A DNA stretch of 48,741 nt from an uncultured Rivibacter sp. Its GTDB lineage: Bacteria > Pseudomonadota > Gammaproteobacteria > Burkholderiales > Burkholderiaceae. The stretch is taken from NCBI GenBank assembly GCA_946481025.1, contig CAMLNA010000016.1, forward strand, positions 1 through 48,741, given 5' to 3'. Position numbers and translations under genes: made by a program. Under the pieces are notes generated by a model. It searched no databases, was not told the origin of the DNA, and saw only the letters and a program-made list of their open reading frames with translations. Shown here one piece after another: positions 25,055-33,888 of the stretch (its first letter is position 1; each line of letters begins with the position of its first letter).

Positions 25055-25589
25055 ACCGGGCCTGTGGCTGTGGCGGCATCCGCGGCCCGTTGGCGGGGCG
25101 GGGCGCTGCTACGGGCGTACCGACCTGCCGCTGGACCGCCGTCGCGCCAAGCGCCTGGCACACCGCATCCGGCGGGCGGCTCGGCGGCGCGCCCTGCCGC
25201 AGGTGGTGTGGACGTCGCCGCTGGCTCGCTGCCGCGACGTCGGCCGCTGGCTGCGGCGCTGGGGCTGGCGACACCATGTCGATGCGGCTTTGAGCGAACT
25301 CGACTTCGGCGCCTGGGAAGGCCGCCCGTGGAGCGAACTGCCTCGCGAAGAAATCGACGCCTGGGTGCAGGCCTTCGCCGAGCATGCGCCGGGCGGCGGC
25401 GAGGCCTTGCCGGCCTTTGCCGCGCGGGTGCAAGGGTTCATGCGCTTGCATGCGGGAGCGGCCACGCTGGTGGTCGCGCATGGCGGGTGGATGGCGATGG
25501 CGCGCCGGCTGATCGAGCGGCGCGACCGAAGCTTCACCGCGGCCGACTGGTCCGCGGCACCGCTCTTCGGCAGCCACTGGCGCCTGTGA
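25047..25589 (+). CDS. cobC: Alpha-ribazole phosphatase-like histidine phosphatase CobC
   Basis: A 180-aa histidine-phosphatase protein. The catalytic motif reads LWRHPRP, so the usual RHG Gly is Pro, as in some CobC proteins. GRCYGRTDLPL, TSPLARCRD and VVAHGGW support the assignment. It removes the phosphate of alpha-ribazole phosphate or adenosylcobalamin phosphate. It is the last gene of the operon and converges on nth with an 18-bp gap. Confidence 0.88.
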   Translation: MSEPGLWLWRHPRPVGGAGRCYGRTDLPLDRRRAKRLAHRIRRAARRRALPQVVWTSPLARCRDVGRWLRRWGWRHHVDAALSELDFGAWEGRPWSELPREEIDAWVQAFAEHAPGGGEALPAFAARVQGFMRLHAGAATLVVAHGGWMAMARRLIERRDRSFTAADWSAAPLFGSHWRL

Positions 25590-25607
25590 CGGGGCGGGAC
25601 ACCGGCG

Positions 25608-26267
25608 CTACTGCGGCTGCAGCAGCTTGTCTTCGTAGTGGCACCAGGGCACCACCTTGCATTCCCAGCAACGCGGCTTGCGCGCCTGGCAGACGTAGCG
25701 CCCATGCAGGATGAGCCAGTGGTGTGCGTCCCCCATGTAGGCCTCCGGCACGCGCTCCAGCAGCCCCAGCTCCACCTGCAGCGGATTCCTTCCCGGTGCG
25801 AGGCCGGTGCGGTTGCTCACGCGGAAGATGTGCGTGTCCACCGCCATCGTCGGCTCGCCGAAGGCCACGTTGAGCACCACGTTGGCCGTCTTGCGGCCCA
25901 CGCCGGGCAGCGCCTCGAGCGCCTCGCGCGAGCGCGGCACCTCTGCGCCATGGCGTTCCACCAGGATGCGGCAGGTCTCGAGCAGGTGCTTGGCCTTGTT
26001 GCGGTACAGGCCGATGGTCCTGATGTGCTCGCACAGGCGCTCATAGCCGAGGTCCAGCAGCGCCTGCGGCGTGTTGGCCACCGGAAAGAGGCGCCGCGTG
26101 GCCTTGTTCACGCCCACGTCGGTGGCCTGGGCCGACAGCAGCACCGCGGCCAGCAGCTCGAACACCGAGGTGTATTCAAGCTCCGAAGCCGGCTGGGGGT
26201 TGGCCGCCTTGAGCGTGGCGAAAAGCGCTTCGATGTCAGCGGGCGTCATCAGCGTCGTCTGCGTCAT
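25608..26267 (-). CDS. nth: Endonuclease III
   Basis: A 219-aa bifunctional DNA glycosylase/AP lyase for oxidised pyrimidines. The helix-hairpin-helix LPGVGRKTA has the catalytic Lys at 126, D144 lies in VDTHIFR, and the C-terminal [4Fe-4S] ligands are C193-x6-C200-x2-C203-x5-C209. Its start lies inside the end of truC (32-nt overlap); an internal Met six codons later would reduce the overlap. Confidence 0.95.
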   Translation of the reverse strand: MTQTTLMTPADIEALFATLKAANPQPASELEYTSVFELLAAVLLSAQATDVGVNKATRRLFPVANTPQALLDLGYERLCEHIRTIGLYRNKAKHLLETCRILVERHGAEVPRSREALEALPGVGRKTANVVLNVAFGEPTMAVDTHIFRVSNRTGLAPGRNPLQVELGLLERVPEAYMGDAHHWLILHGRYVCQARKPRCWECKVVPWCHYEDKLLQPQ

Positions 26268-27000
26268 GGGCGCGCAGTGTAGGGGCTGCACCCACCCACC
26301 CGTCGCGGGCGAGCAGTGCCTGCCAGTCCTCGTTCCACGGCTGTTCGGTACCCGAGGCGATGCGCAGCGTTTCGCCGGAACGGGCCGGGTGCGGCAGCTC
26401 GAGGGCCAGCGCATGCAGCCACAGCCGCTGCACGCCCAGCCGCCCGGCCCACCAGCGGTTGAGCGGCCCCTTGCCGTGCGTGGCATCGCCGATGACCGGA
26501 TGGGCGATGTGCTTCAGGTGCCGGCGGATCTGGTGGCGCCGGCCCGTGTGCGGCTCGGCCTGCACCAGGGCGGCGCGGGTGGTGGGGTGGCGACCGTCGG
26601 GCTCGGGCAGCTCCAGCACGGCCAGGCGCCTGACGAAGGTCGAGGCCGGCTGGGCGGGGGCCTCGCGCGCCGTGTCTTTCTCGCGCAGCGGATGGTCCAC
26701 CCGGGTCTGCCCCGCCGGGGGCCAGCCGCGCACGAAGGCGAGGTAGCGCTTGTGCACCTGCCGGCCCTCGAAGGCCGCACCGAGCTCGCGCGCCACCTCC
26801 GGCGTCAGTGCGAACAGCAGCACGCCCGAGGTGCCCTTGTCGAGCCGGTGCACCGGGTAGACGAGGCGGCCGAGCTGGTCGCGCACGATCTGCATCGCGA
26901 ACCGCGTCTCGCCGGCGTCCAGGCCGGTGCGGTGCACCAGCAGTCCGGGCGGCTTGTGCACGGCCACGAGCCAGGGATCGATGTGAAGAATGGGCAGCAC
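26236..27000 (-). CDS. truC: tRNA pseudouridine synthase, TruC-like (RluA family)
   Basis: About 254 aa. The RluA-type active site HRLDKGTSG (51-59, Asp54) is intact, and the N-terminus (ILHIDPWLVAVHKPPGLLVHRTGLD) aligns with E. coli TruC, which modifies U65 of tRNA. No ATG is available; GTG at 27000 fits the homology, and a GTG five codons upstream is the alternative. It overlaps nth and is divergent from the sensor kinase. Confidence 0.82.
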   Translation of the reverse strand: MLPILHIDPWLVAVHKPPGLLVHRTGLDAGETRFAMQIVRDQLGRLVYPVHRLDKGTSGVLLFALTPEVARELGAAFEGRQVHKRYLAFVRGWPPAGQTRVDHPLREKDTAREAPAQPASTFVRRLAVLELPEPDGRHPTTRAALVQAEPHTGRRHQIRRHLKHIAHPVIGDATHGKGPLNRWWAGRLGVQRLWLHALALELPHPARSGETLRIASGTEQPWNEDWQALLARDGWVGAAPTLRAHDADDADDAR

Positions 27001-27086
27001 GGCGACGGAGTTCACACACAAACAGGACGACACGGCGATGATGCCTTGCCACAATGCGCGGGCGGTGGTGCGCCATGGGGAGACGC

Positions 27087-29954
27087 ATGACGGTCGGGGC
27101 GAGCCTGGAGGGGATGCGGGGCGTCGCGCTCAAACGGAAATGGGCGTGGCTGCTGCTTGTGCCTGCGCTTGCGATGGTGCTCGGTGCCGCCGGCGCGCGG
27201 GCCGCCGACGACGTGCCGCCGCGGCAGCTGCCCCAGCCGGCCCAGGTGCAGGAACAGCTGACCCCCGCCTCGAAGGCCTGGCTGCAGGCGCATGCCACGC
27301 TGCGCGTGGCCACCGTGCGCGAATGGCCCCCGATCGACCAGTACGGCGCCGGCGGCCGCTACGAAGGCGTGTCCGCCGAGATGCTGCAGGCCACCGCCCG
27401 GCTGCTGGGCGTGAAGCTCGCCACCCGGCCGTTCGACAACTTCGAGCAGGTGATGACCGCGGTGCGGCTCGGGCAGGTGGATCTCGTCACCTCCGTCGCG
27501 CGCAGCTGGGAACGCGAAGGCGAGCTGCACTTCAGCATCCCCTACCTGTCGCTGCCGGTCGCCTACATCGGCCGCCGCGGCACCACCGACTTCTCCGAAC
27601 GCTTCAACTTCGGCGGGCGTTCGGTGGTGGTCGAGCGCGGCTACGTGGCGCAGAACTACCTCGAGACCACCTACCCCGGCACGCGGCTGCTGAAGGTCGA
27701 CAGCACGCTGCAGGCCCTGCAGGCCGTGGCCGACGGGCGCGCCGACTTCTACCTCGGCGCGCTGCCGCCCGCCCACTACCTCATCGAGTCGCACCGGCTC
27801 GCCGACCTGGAGGTGATGCGCACCACGCGGCTGTCGATGGGCAACCTGCACTTCGCCGCCACGGCGGCGCCGCTGCGTGACGCGATCGACGTGGCCCTGC
27901 GCTCCATGGGCAGCGGCGTGCTCGATGAAATCGCCGCCAGCTGGCAGCCTCGCTACCTGGCGCTGACGCCGCAGCGCCAGCCGGCCGTGGGTCCGCGCAG
28001 CGCAGCGGCCGCGGCGCTGGGTGAATTGCGGGTGGCCTTCGACGTGGGCTTCGGCCCGGTGACCTACGTGGGCGAAGACGGCGAGGCCGCCGGCTTTGCC
28101 GTGGAGATGTTCCGCCGCGTGGCCGACGCCGCCGGCCTGCGCTACCGCTTCGTGGCCATGCCTTCGTTCCAGGCGGGCATGCATGCGGTGCGCGACCGCC
28201 GGGCCGACGTGATGCTGGCGGCGGTGCGCACCTTCGACCGGCTGGAGTTCTCGTCCTTCGTGGGGCCGTACTACTCGGCGCCCTCGGTGCTGGTGAGCCG
28301 GCTCGACGGCGGCTGGCCCAGCGTGGCCTCGCTCGGCGGCCGCACGCTGGCGGTGGACGCGGCCCATTACCTCATTCCCATGATCCGCCGCGAGGCGCCG
28401 GCGGTGCGCATCCTCGAGACCGGCAGCGTCCTGCACTCGTTCGAGGCGGTGCAGCAAGGCCAGGCCGATGCAGCGGTGACCAACCTCGAGGTGGCCGTGC
28501 GGCTCATCAACTCGAGCTTCCTCGGCAAGCTGCAGGTCACCGGCACGGTCGAAGGCAAGCCCAGCGAGCTGTACTTCATGCTGCGCAACGACCAGCCGGA
28601 GCTGGCCGCGGCGCTGAAGCAGGGCTTCGACGTGACCCCGGAGAACGAGCGCCATGCACTGGCCAACACCTGGCTGCGCACCGAGTACCGCCCCGGCGTT
28701 TCGTGGTGGCGTGTCGCCGCACTGTCCGGCCCGCTGCTGGCGGCGCTCCTGGCCATGGCGTTCTACAACCGGCGGCTCAAGGCCCAGGTGCAGGCCCGCG
28801 AACGCGCGGAGGAGGCCCTGGCCGCCGAGCGCGACATCGCCCGGCAGGCGGCCCTGGCCAAGGCCGAGTTCCTGGCCGAGATGGGCCATGAGGTGCGCAC
28901 GCCGCTGGGCGCCATTGCCGGTGGACTGAAGCTGCTCGAGCGCGAGCGGCTGCCCGAGTCCGCCAGCCGCACGCTCGGCTCGATCAACCGGGCGGCGCAG
29001 CACCTGGTGGAACTGCTCAACAACCTGCTCGATGCGGCCAAGCTGGAGGCACGCAAGATCGAGATGCACGTGCAGCCGCTCGACGTGGGCCGGCTCGTCG
29101 GCGAGGTGATCGAGGAGTTCGAGCCGCTGGCGCAGTCGCGCGGCGTGAAGCTTTGCACCGAACTGCCGCAGCCGCCGCTGCCGCGGGTCATGCTCGACGG
29201 CCTGCGGGCTCGCCAGGTGCTGGCCAACCTGGTGTCCAACGCCATCAAGTTCACCCCGCCGGGCGGCGAGGTTGCCACGCGCCTGCAAGGCCGGGTGGTG
29301 GCCAGCAGCCACAGCGGCGCGCCGGTCTGGGAGCTGTTCTTCGCCGTGCGCGACACCGGCGTGGGCATGTCGGCCGACGTGCGCGAGCGGGTGTTCCAGC
29401 GTTTCGTGCAGGCGCCCGGCGCCGAGCAGCGCTATGGCGGCACGGGGCTGGGCCTGTCGATCGTCCGGCAACTGATCGACCTGGTGGGCGGCACCATCGA
29501 GGTGGACAGCGAGCCCGGCAAGGGCAGCGAGTTCCGGGTGCGCGTGCCCGTCGCGCAGGCCCGTGAGGCTGCCGCCGACACTGATGGCCTGCGCTGGCAC
29601 CGCGTGCTGCTGGTGGAGGACGATCTGGTGAACCAAGCGCTGTTCGGCGAGGAACTGCGTTTGCGGGGCCACGAGGTCACCGTGGTGGGCACGGCCGAGG
29701 AGGCGCTGCAGTCGCTGCGCGACCGGCCGCCGGTGGACCTGCTGATCACCGACCTCAACCTGCCGGGGCAGACCGGCCTGCAACTGGCGACCGCCGCGCG
29801 GGCGCTCGGGCCGGCCCGGGCGCCGCGGCGCGTGGTGGTGCTGTCGGGCGAGGACGCGCCGGCAGGCGGGGCGGCCGGCGTCGACCTGTGGCTGGCCAAG
29901 CCCCGCGGCACTGCCGACCGCGGCTGGCTCAGCGCATTGCGCGAGCTGTGTTGA
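27087..29954 (+). CDS. Hybrid sensor histidine kinase with two periplasmic solute-binding domains
   Basis: About 955 aa, BvgS/EvgS-like. After a signal/TM helix come two tandem SBP-type (family 3, amino-acid binding) domains (about 60-290 and 310-530), a TM helix (about 538-560), HisKA with H601 in MGHEVRTPLGAI, HATPase (NAIKF, DTGVGM, GGTGLGLSI) and a C-terminal receiver with D889 in LLITDLNLPG. There is no HPt domain, so phosphotransfer to a separate HPt protein is expected. The ATG at 27087 was chosen for its GGGGAG Shine-Dalgarno; others lie at 27054 and 27114. Its end overlaps the converging AspA-like gene by 26 nt. The ligand is unknown; amino acids or small peptides are plausible from the domain type and the neighbouring peptidase. 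Confidence 0.9.
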   Translation: MTVGASLEGMRGVALKRKWAWLLLVPALAMVLGAAGARAADDVPPRQLPQPAQVQEQLTPASKAWLQAHATLRVATVREWPPIDQYGAGGRYEGVSAEMLQATARLLGVKLATRPFDNFEQVMTAVRLGQVDLVTSVARSWEREGELHFSIPYLSLPVAYIGRRGTTDFSERFNFGGRSVVVERGYVAQNYLETTYPGTRLLKVDSTLQALQAVADGRADFYLGALPPAHYLIESHRLADLEVMRTTRLSMGNLHFAATAAPLRDAIDVALRSMGSGVLDEIAASWQPRYLALTPQRQPAVGPRSAAAAALGELRVAFDVGFGPVTYVGEDGEAAGFAVEMFRRVADAAGLRYRFVAMPSFQAGMHAVRDRRADVMLAAVRTFDRLEFSSFVGPYYSAPSVLVSRLDGGWPSVASLGGRTLAVDAAHYLIPMIRREAPAVRILETGSVLHSFEAVQQGQADAAVTNLEVAVRLINSSFLGKLQVTGTVEGKPSELYFMLRNDQPELAAALKQGFDVTPENERHALANTWLRTEYRPGVSWWRVAALSGPLLAALLAMAFYNRRLKAQVQARERAEEALAAERDIARQAALAKAEFLAEMGHEVRTPLGAIAGGLKLLERERLPESASRTLGSINRAAQHLVELLNNLLDAAKLEARKIEMHVQPLDVGRLVGEVIEEFEPLAQSRGVKLCTELPQPPLPRVMLDGLRARQVLANLVSNAIKFTPPGGEVATRLQGRVVASSHSGAPVWELFFAVRDTGVGMSADVRERVFQRFVQAPGAEQRYGGTGLGLSIVRQLIDLVGGTIEVDSEPGKGSEFRVRVPVAQAREAAADTDGLRWHRVLLVEDDLVNQALFGEELRLRGHEVTVVGTAEEALQSLRDRPPVDLLITDLNLPGQTGLQLATAARALGPARAPRRVVVLSGEDAPAGGAAGVDLWLAKPRGTADRGWLSALRELC

Positions 29955-30903
29955 ACCGCGGACTCGGCCGCGCGAGGTAGAACCACTCGGCCCCGGCGAG
30001 TGCCGCCGGGTTGGGGAACACGATGCGCCCGTCGGTGGCGGCCGTCACGGGCGTGCCGTCGTGACGCAGGCCGATCACGTCGCCGGCGCGCACCGGATCG
30101 AAGCTGGCCCAGTTACGCACGAAGCGGTCGCCGCCGTGCGCCTTGTCCACCACCTCGAACAGGTGCAGCGCCTCCACGTCGGTGGCGGGCGCGGGCGGCG
30201 GTGCGTCGATCAGGCGCAGGTGCGCCAGCGTGTTGAGGATGGCCCGGTACGCCACCTCCGGGGCACGCGGATCCTCGTGCTGGCCGCATTCGAGCGTGAA
30301 GCCCCAGCCGCCCACGCGCCGCATGTATTCGGTGGTGCCCACGCCGTAGTCGGCGTCGAGTTCGTGTTGGGGCTGCCCGGTGGCCGCAAGCTGCGCGCGG
30401 CGGCGTTCCACGCCGGCGGCATAGGTGCCCAGCCAGCCGTCGACGATGCGGCGCACGCCCAGCCGCACGGCCAGCGCCTCTTCCTGCACGGCGTGGGCGA
30501 AGGGCTCCAGGGTGCCGCTGTTGTTCTCGGGCCCCACCATCGCAAACGGCTCGCCGGCGGTGTGGAAGGAATGCAGGTCCAGCAGCACTTCGTGCCGCGC
30601 CAGCAGCGGGCACAGCCAGTTGGCCGCGTGGTCCTCGAACTCGCGGACCTCGGAGGTGGGGGCGAGCTTGCGGTTGAGGTTGCGGTCGCCCTGGCGCTGG
30701 CGACGCTCGTAGGCCAGCGGGTTGGTCACCGGCACGAAGGTCACTTCACCGGCCACGAGCGCCAGGCGGTCCTGCGCGATGTCGTCGAGCACGCGGCGGA
30801 TCGCCACCGTGCCGCAGGTTTCGTTGCCATGCACCGCGCCGGTCACGATGAGGCGCGGTCCGGGCGTGGTGCTCTTGAAGTTGATGGATTCGAAGGGGCG
30901 CAT
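29929..30903 (-). CDS. Succinylglutamate desuccinylase/aspartoacylase family metallohydrolase
   Basis: A 324-aa zinc carboxypeptidase-fold protein of the AstE/AspA family. Zinc ligands are H25 and E28 (VHGNE) and H111 (LLDLHSFH); DRNLNR and FTLECGQHE supply substrate and catalytic residues. It has no signal peptide. A C-terminal beta domain (about 250-320) is present, as in the family. It is neither clearly AstE nor AspA, since no arginine-catabolism genes are near. It lies 18 nt after the D-Ala-D-Ala dipeptidase gene in one operon, so a role in amide or dipeptide breakdown is plausible (inference). Confidence 0.85.
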   Translation of the reverse strand: MRPFESINFKSTTPGPRLIVTGAVHGNETCGTVAIRRVLDDIAQDRLALVAGEVTFVPVTNPLAYERRQRQGDRNLNRKLAPTSEVREFEDHAANWLCPLLARHEVLLDLHSFHTAGEPFAMVGPENNSGTLEPFAHAVQEEALAVRLGVRRIVDGWLGTYAAGVERRRAQLAATGQPQHELDADYGVGTTEYMRRVGGWGFTLECGQHEDPRAPEVAYRAILNTLAHLRLIDAPPPAPATDVEALHLFEVVDKAHGGDRFVRNWASFDPVRAGDVIGLRHDGTPVTAATDGRIVFPNPAALAGAEWFYLARPSPRFNTARAMR

Positions 30904-30921
30904 GTGGTGGGTCCGTGCGGT

Positions 30922-31521
30922 TCAGTCCACGCGCGTGAAGTGCTGGCGGACATGGCGGCGGTCGAGCATGTCGAAGTGCCACCACTCGTTGTCGATGCCG
31001 TTGAAGCCGCCCGCCCGCATGGCATGGCGCAGCCATTCGCGATGCCGCACCTGCACGGGGGTCAGCGCGCCGCTGGCGAGGTGCCGTGCCTCCAGCTTGG
31101 GATGCGACAGCTCGTCCATCTCGTCGAAGCCGCTCCCCATGTCGAGCTCGTTGCCCTGCGCGTCGAGCACGGTCACGTCCAGCGCCATGCCGAACGAATG
31201 GATGGAGCCGAGTGCCGGGTCGGCCACGTACTGGCGCAACCCGGTGCCGTCGAGGAAGTCCCACAGCAGCACCTGCACGCGGTGCGGCCGCAAGGCGTCG
31301 AGCACCAGGAGGCGGTGGCCCGGGGCTGCCTCGCGCAGTTGCGCGGCGGCGCGCTCCAGGCCGTCGGCGGCGAGCCGGTGCAGCCAGGTGCAGTCGAGCG
31401 AGCCGTAGAGGTTGCGGCCGGTGAAGTTGCGCTCGCTCGCGTAGCGCAGGTCCACAGCCACGCCGGGAATCGACGGCAGGTGGCGGAAGTCCGGATGGGA
31501 GGCGATGTCTTCGCAGCGCAT
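30922..31521 (-). CDS. ddpX: D-alanyl-D-alanine dipeptidase (VanX/DdpX type)
   Basis: A 199-aa zinc dipeptidase. Zinc ligands are H108 and D115 (SIHSFGMALD) and H182, with catalytic E179 in EWWH; R78 (ALRPH) is the conserved transition-state Arg. The lack of vanH/vanA or dpp genes nearby argues for recycling or use of D-Ala-D-Ala, not vancomycin resistance. No signal peptide, so cytoplasmic. Confidence 0.9.
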   Translation of the reverse strand: MRCEDIASHPDFRHLPSIPGVAVDLRYASERNFTGRNLYGSLDCTWLHRLAADGLERAAAQLREAAPGHRLLVLDALRPHRVQVLLWDFLDGTGLRQYVADPALGSIHSFGMALDVTVLDAQGNELDMGSGFDEMDELSHPKLEARHLASGALTPVQVRHREWLRHAMRAGGFNGIDNEWWHFDMLDRRHVRQHFTRVD

Positions 31522-31569
31522 GGAGGCACCGAGGATAGCGGAGCCCCGTGGGCGCGAGGGCGCGCAGGG

Positions 31570-31962
31570 CTATCGGTGCTTGCTGTCGAAGTCGCCGTCG
31601 ACGTAGTACCAGCGCCCCTGCTCGCGCACGAAGCGGCTCGTCTCGTGCAGGCGGTGCGCCCGGCCGCCCAGCTTGCTGCGCGCGACGAACTCGACGACGG
31701 CGTGGGTGTCGTCGTCCTGCTGGTGGCGTCTCACTTCGAGACCGAGCCACTTGAGGCCAGGCTCATCAGGGCCCAGCCCTGCCGGCCGCGTGCTGGCGTG
31801 CCAGGTGGCCAGCAGGTAGTCGTGCCGCGAGAGCACGAAGGCGCTGTAGCGCGAGCGCATCAGCGCTTCGGCGGTGGGCGCGGCGGCGCCGTCGTGGAGG
31901 GGGCCGCAGCAGCGGTCGTAGCGGGCTTTCGAGCCGCACGGGCAGGGCTCATGGCCGGTCAT
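31570..31962 (-). CDS. YchJ-like SEC-C motif protein
   Basis: A 130-aa protein (UPF0225/YchJ family). The N-terminal SEC-C zinc motif is CPCGSKARYDRCCGP, followed by the NTF2-like YchJ domain (LMRSRYSAFVLSRHDYLLATW...). Function is not established. It starts in an ATGA overlap with the MarR-GNAT stop, so the two are coupled. Confidence 0.88.
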   Translation of the reverse strand: MTGHEPCPCGSKARYDRCCGPLHDGAAAPTAEALMRSRYSAFVLSRHDYLLATWHASTRPAGLGPDEPGLKWLGLEVRRHQQDDDTHAVVEFVARSKLGGRAHRLHETSRFVREQGRWYYVDGDFDSKHR

Positions 31963-32924
31963 AGGTCGAGTTCCCAGGTTTCACCCACCAGATCGTGCCC
32001 GAAGCTGTGATGCGGCTCCTGCTTCACCAGCCGGTAGCCGGCCTTCTGGTAGATCGCCCGCGCGGCGGTGAGCACCGAGTTGGTCCACAGCGTGATCTTG
32101 CGGTAGCCCTTGTCGCGCGCGAACCGCTCGCATTCGTCCACCAGCCGCTTGCCCAGGCCCAACCCCCGTGCGGCCGGCTCCACCAGCAGCATGCGCAGCT
32201 TCGCCACGTCGTCGCCGTATTCGGCCGCCGGTGCCTGCACGAGGAAGACGCAGCCCAGGTTCTCGCCGTCGCGCTCGGCGATCCAGCCGCGTTCGCGCCT
32301 TGGGTCGAAGTGGTCGAGGAAGTCGGCCGACACGCGGGCGGCCAGCGCCTCGAAGGCCTGGTTCCAGCCGTATTCCTGCGCGTACAGCGCCCCGTGCCGC
32401 TGCACCACCCAGCCCATGTCGCCGGGGCGGGGTTCGCGCAAGGTGACCATCGGGGGCGAAGAGGGCCCCAGCAGCAACGACTGCACCGTGCGCATGGCTG
32501 CCAGCAGGCGCGACTGCTCCGACTCGCTCAAGGCGTCGAGCCAGTGCGCCACCTGCGTGCTCGACGCGGCGTCCATGACGGCGTAGACACGCCGGCCTTC
32601 GGCGGTGAGCGACAACTGCCGGGCGCGCGCGTCGCTGGGCGAGCGGGTCACGGCGACCAGGCCGGCCTCGCGCAGGTGCCGCAGCAGCCGGCTCAGATAC
32701 CCGGCGTCCAGCGCCAGATGCCCGGCGAGCCAGGTCGCCGTGGGTGCCTGGCCCGCCTCTTCGGCATGGGCCAGCTCCCACAGCAGCCGGGCTTCGCTCA
32801 GGCTGTGGCGGGTGGCCAGCAGGCTGTCGTCGAGCAGGCCCAGGTGCTGGGTATAGAAGCGGCCGAAACGCCGCACCGCGGCGACGCGCTGGTCGAGGGC
32901 GAGGGGATCGGCGGCAGCGGTCAC
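31959..32924 (-). CDS. MarR-type regulator fused to GNAT acetyltransferase
   Basis: A 321-aa protein. Residues of about 1-155 form a MarR winged helix (SEARLLWELAH, LDAGYLSRLLRHLREAGLV, wing RSPSDARARQLSLT); residues of about 165-321 form a GNAT fold with the acetyl-CoA loop RGLGLGKRLVDE. Such fusions are widespread but few have known ligands. The GTG start was chosen for the GGAAGA ribosome site; the upstream frame runs into the promoter. A palindrome over the -10 box suggests self-repression. Confidence 0.87.
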   Translation of the reverse strand: MTAAADPLALDQRVAAVRRFGRFYTQHLGLLDDSLLATRHSLSEARLLWELAHAEEAGQAPTATWLAGHLALDAGYLSRLLRHLREAGLVAVTRSPSDARARQLSLTAEGRRVYAVMDAASSTQVAHWLDALSESEQSRLLAAMRTVQSLLLGPSSPPMVTLREPRPGDMGWVVQRHGALYAQEYGWNQAFEALAARVSADFLDHFDPRRERGWIAERDGENLGCVFLVQAPAAEYGDDVAKLRMLLVEPAARGLGLGKRLVDECERFARDKGYRKITLWTNSVLTAARAIYQKAGYRLVKQEPHHSFGHDLVGETWELDL

Positions 32925-32963
32925 GGGTTCTTCCGCATATAGGTGCTGAAGGCGCCTGATTGA

Positions 32964-32981
32964 TTGCTTAAGGCAAGTATA
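32964..32981 (-). promoter_or_regulatory. Probable MarR operator over a -10 box
   Basis: TTGC-TTAAG-GCAA (32964-32976) is an inverted repeat overlapping a -10 like TATACT on the minus strand (32976-32981). The place, directly before the MarR-GNAT gene, fits autorepression. It could also affect yaaA, which starts 77 bp to the right. Confidence 0.5.
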
Positions 32982-33057
32982 TGCCCCGCGCATGCCGGGA
33001 GCTGCGTGACGCCGCACGCTGCTACGCTGCGCGCCGGTTTACCAACTCGCTGCCTGC

Positions 33058-33837
33058 ATGCTGTTCCTGCTGTCCCCCGCCAAGTCCCTCGACTACGAAA
33101 CCCCGCCGCACGTGGCCGCCCACACGCTGCCGGTGTTTGCCGACCGTGCCGCCGAGCTGATCGGCGTGCTGCGCCAGAAATCGCGTGCCGAGGTGGCCGA
33201 GCTGATGGACCTGAGCGAGGCGCTCGCCGACCTCAACGTGGACCGCTACGCCGCCTGGCAGCGGCGCTTCACCGCGCGCAACAGCAAGCAGGCGGCGCTG
33301 GCCTTCGATGGCGACGTCTACGCAGGGCTGGAGGCCGCGAGCCTGGGCGAAGAGGACCTCGAATGGGCCCAGCAGCACGTCGCCATCCTGAGCGGCCTGT
33401 ACGGCGTGCTGCGGCCGCTGGACTGGATGCAGCCCTACCGGCTGGAGATGGGCACGCGGCTGCCCAACCCGCGCGGCAAGGACCTCTACCGCTACTGGGC
33501 CGGCATCATTGCGCCCCACCTCAACGAGCGCCTGGCCGGCGAGAAGAACCCGACCGTGGTGAACCTCGCCTCGGAGGAGTACTTCAAGGCCGTGGACCTG
33601 AAGGCGCTGAAGGCTCGGGTGGTGACCTGCGTGTTCGAGGAATGGAAGGGCGGGCGCTACAAGGTGGTGAGCTTCTTCGCCAAGCGGGCGCGCGGCCTGA
33701 TGGCCCGCCATGCGATCGAAAAGCGCGTGAAGACGCCCAAGGCGCTCGAGCGCTTCGACCGCGAAGGCTATGCCTTCGACGCGGCCGCCAGCGAGCCCGA
33801 CCGCCTGGTGTTCCGGCGTCGAGCGGATGGCCGGTGA
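33058..33837 (+). CDS. yaaA: Peroxide stress protein YaaA
   Basis: A 259-aa protein of the YaaA/DUF328 family, beginning [13 protein letters not shown] and containing [23 protein letters not shown], both characteristic. In E. coli YaaA lowers free iron and limits DNA damage in peroxide stress. It is divergent from the MarR-GNAT gene. Confidence 0.94.
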   Translation: MLFLLSPAKSLDYETPPHVAAHTLPVFADRAAELIGVLRQKSRAEVAELMDLSEALADLNVDRYAAWQRRFTARNSKQAALAFDGDVYAGLEAASLGEEDLEWAQQHVAILSGLYGVLRPLDWMQPYRLEMGTRLPNPRGKDLYRYWAGIIAPHLNERLAGEKNPTVVNLASEEYFKAVDLKALKARVVTCVFEEWKGGRYKVVSFFAKRARGLMARHAIEKRVKTPKALERFDREGYAFDAAASEPDRLVFRRRADGR

Positions 33838-33846
33838 CGGGTAGCC

Positions 33847-33874
33847 GTCACTAGTCACCAGTCACCCGTCACTG
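33847..33874. repeat. Four 7-bp tandem repeats (GTCACNN)
   Basis: GTCACTA GTCACCA GTCACCC GTCACTG fill the short gap between yaaA and the prolyl hydroxylase gene. A decayed version of the same unit lies at 15488-15515. Confidence 0.7.
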
Positions 33875-33888
33875 CCAAAATCGCCCAA

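Noticed and set aside
30922..31521. Vancomycin-resistance determinant (VanX)
   Set aside because: No vanH, vanA or vanRS genes are nearby and the host is Gram-negative. A housekeeping or catabolic dipeptidase is more likely.
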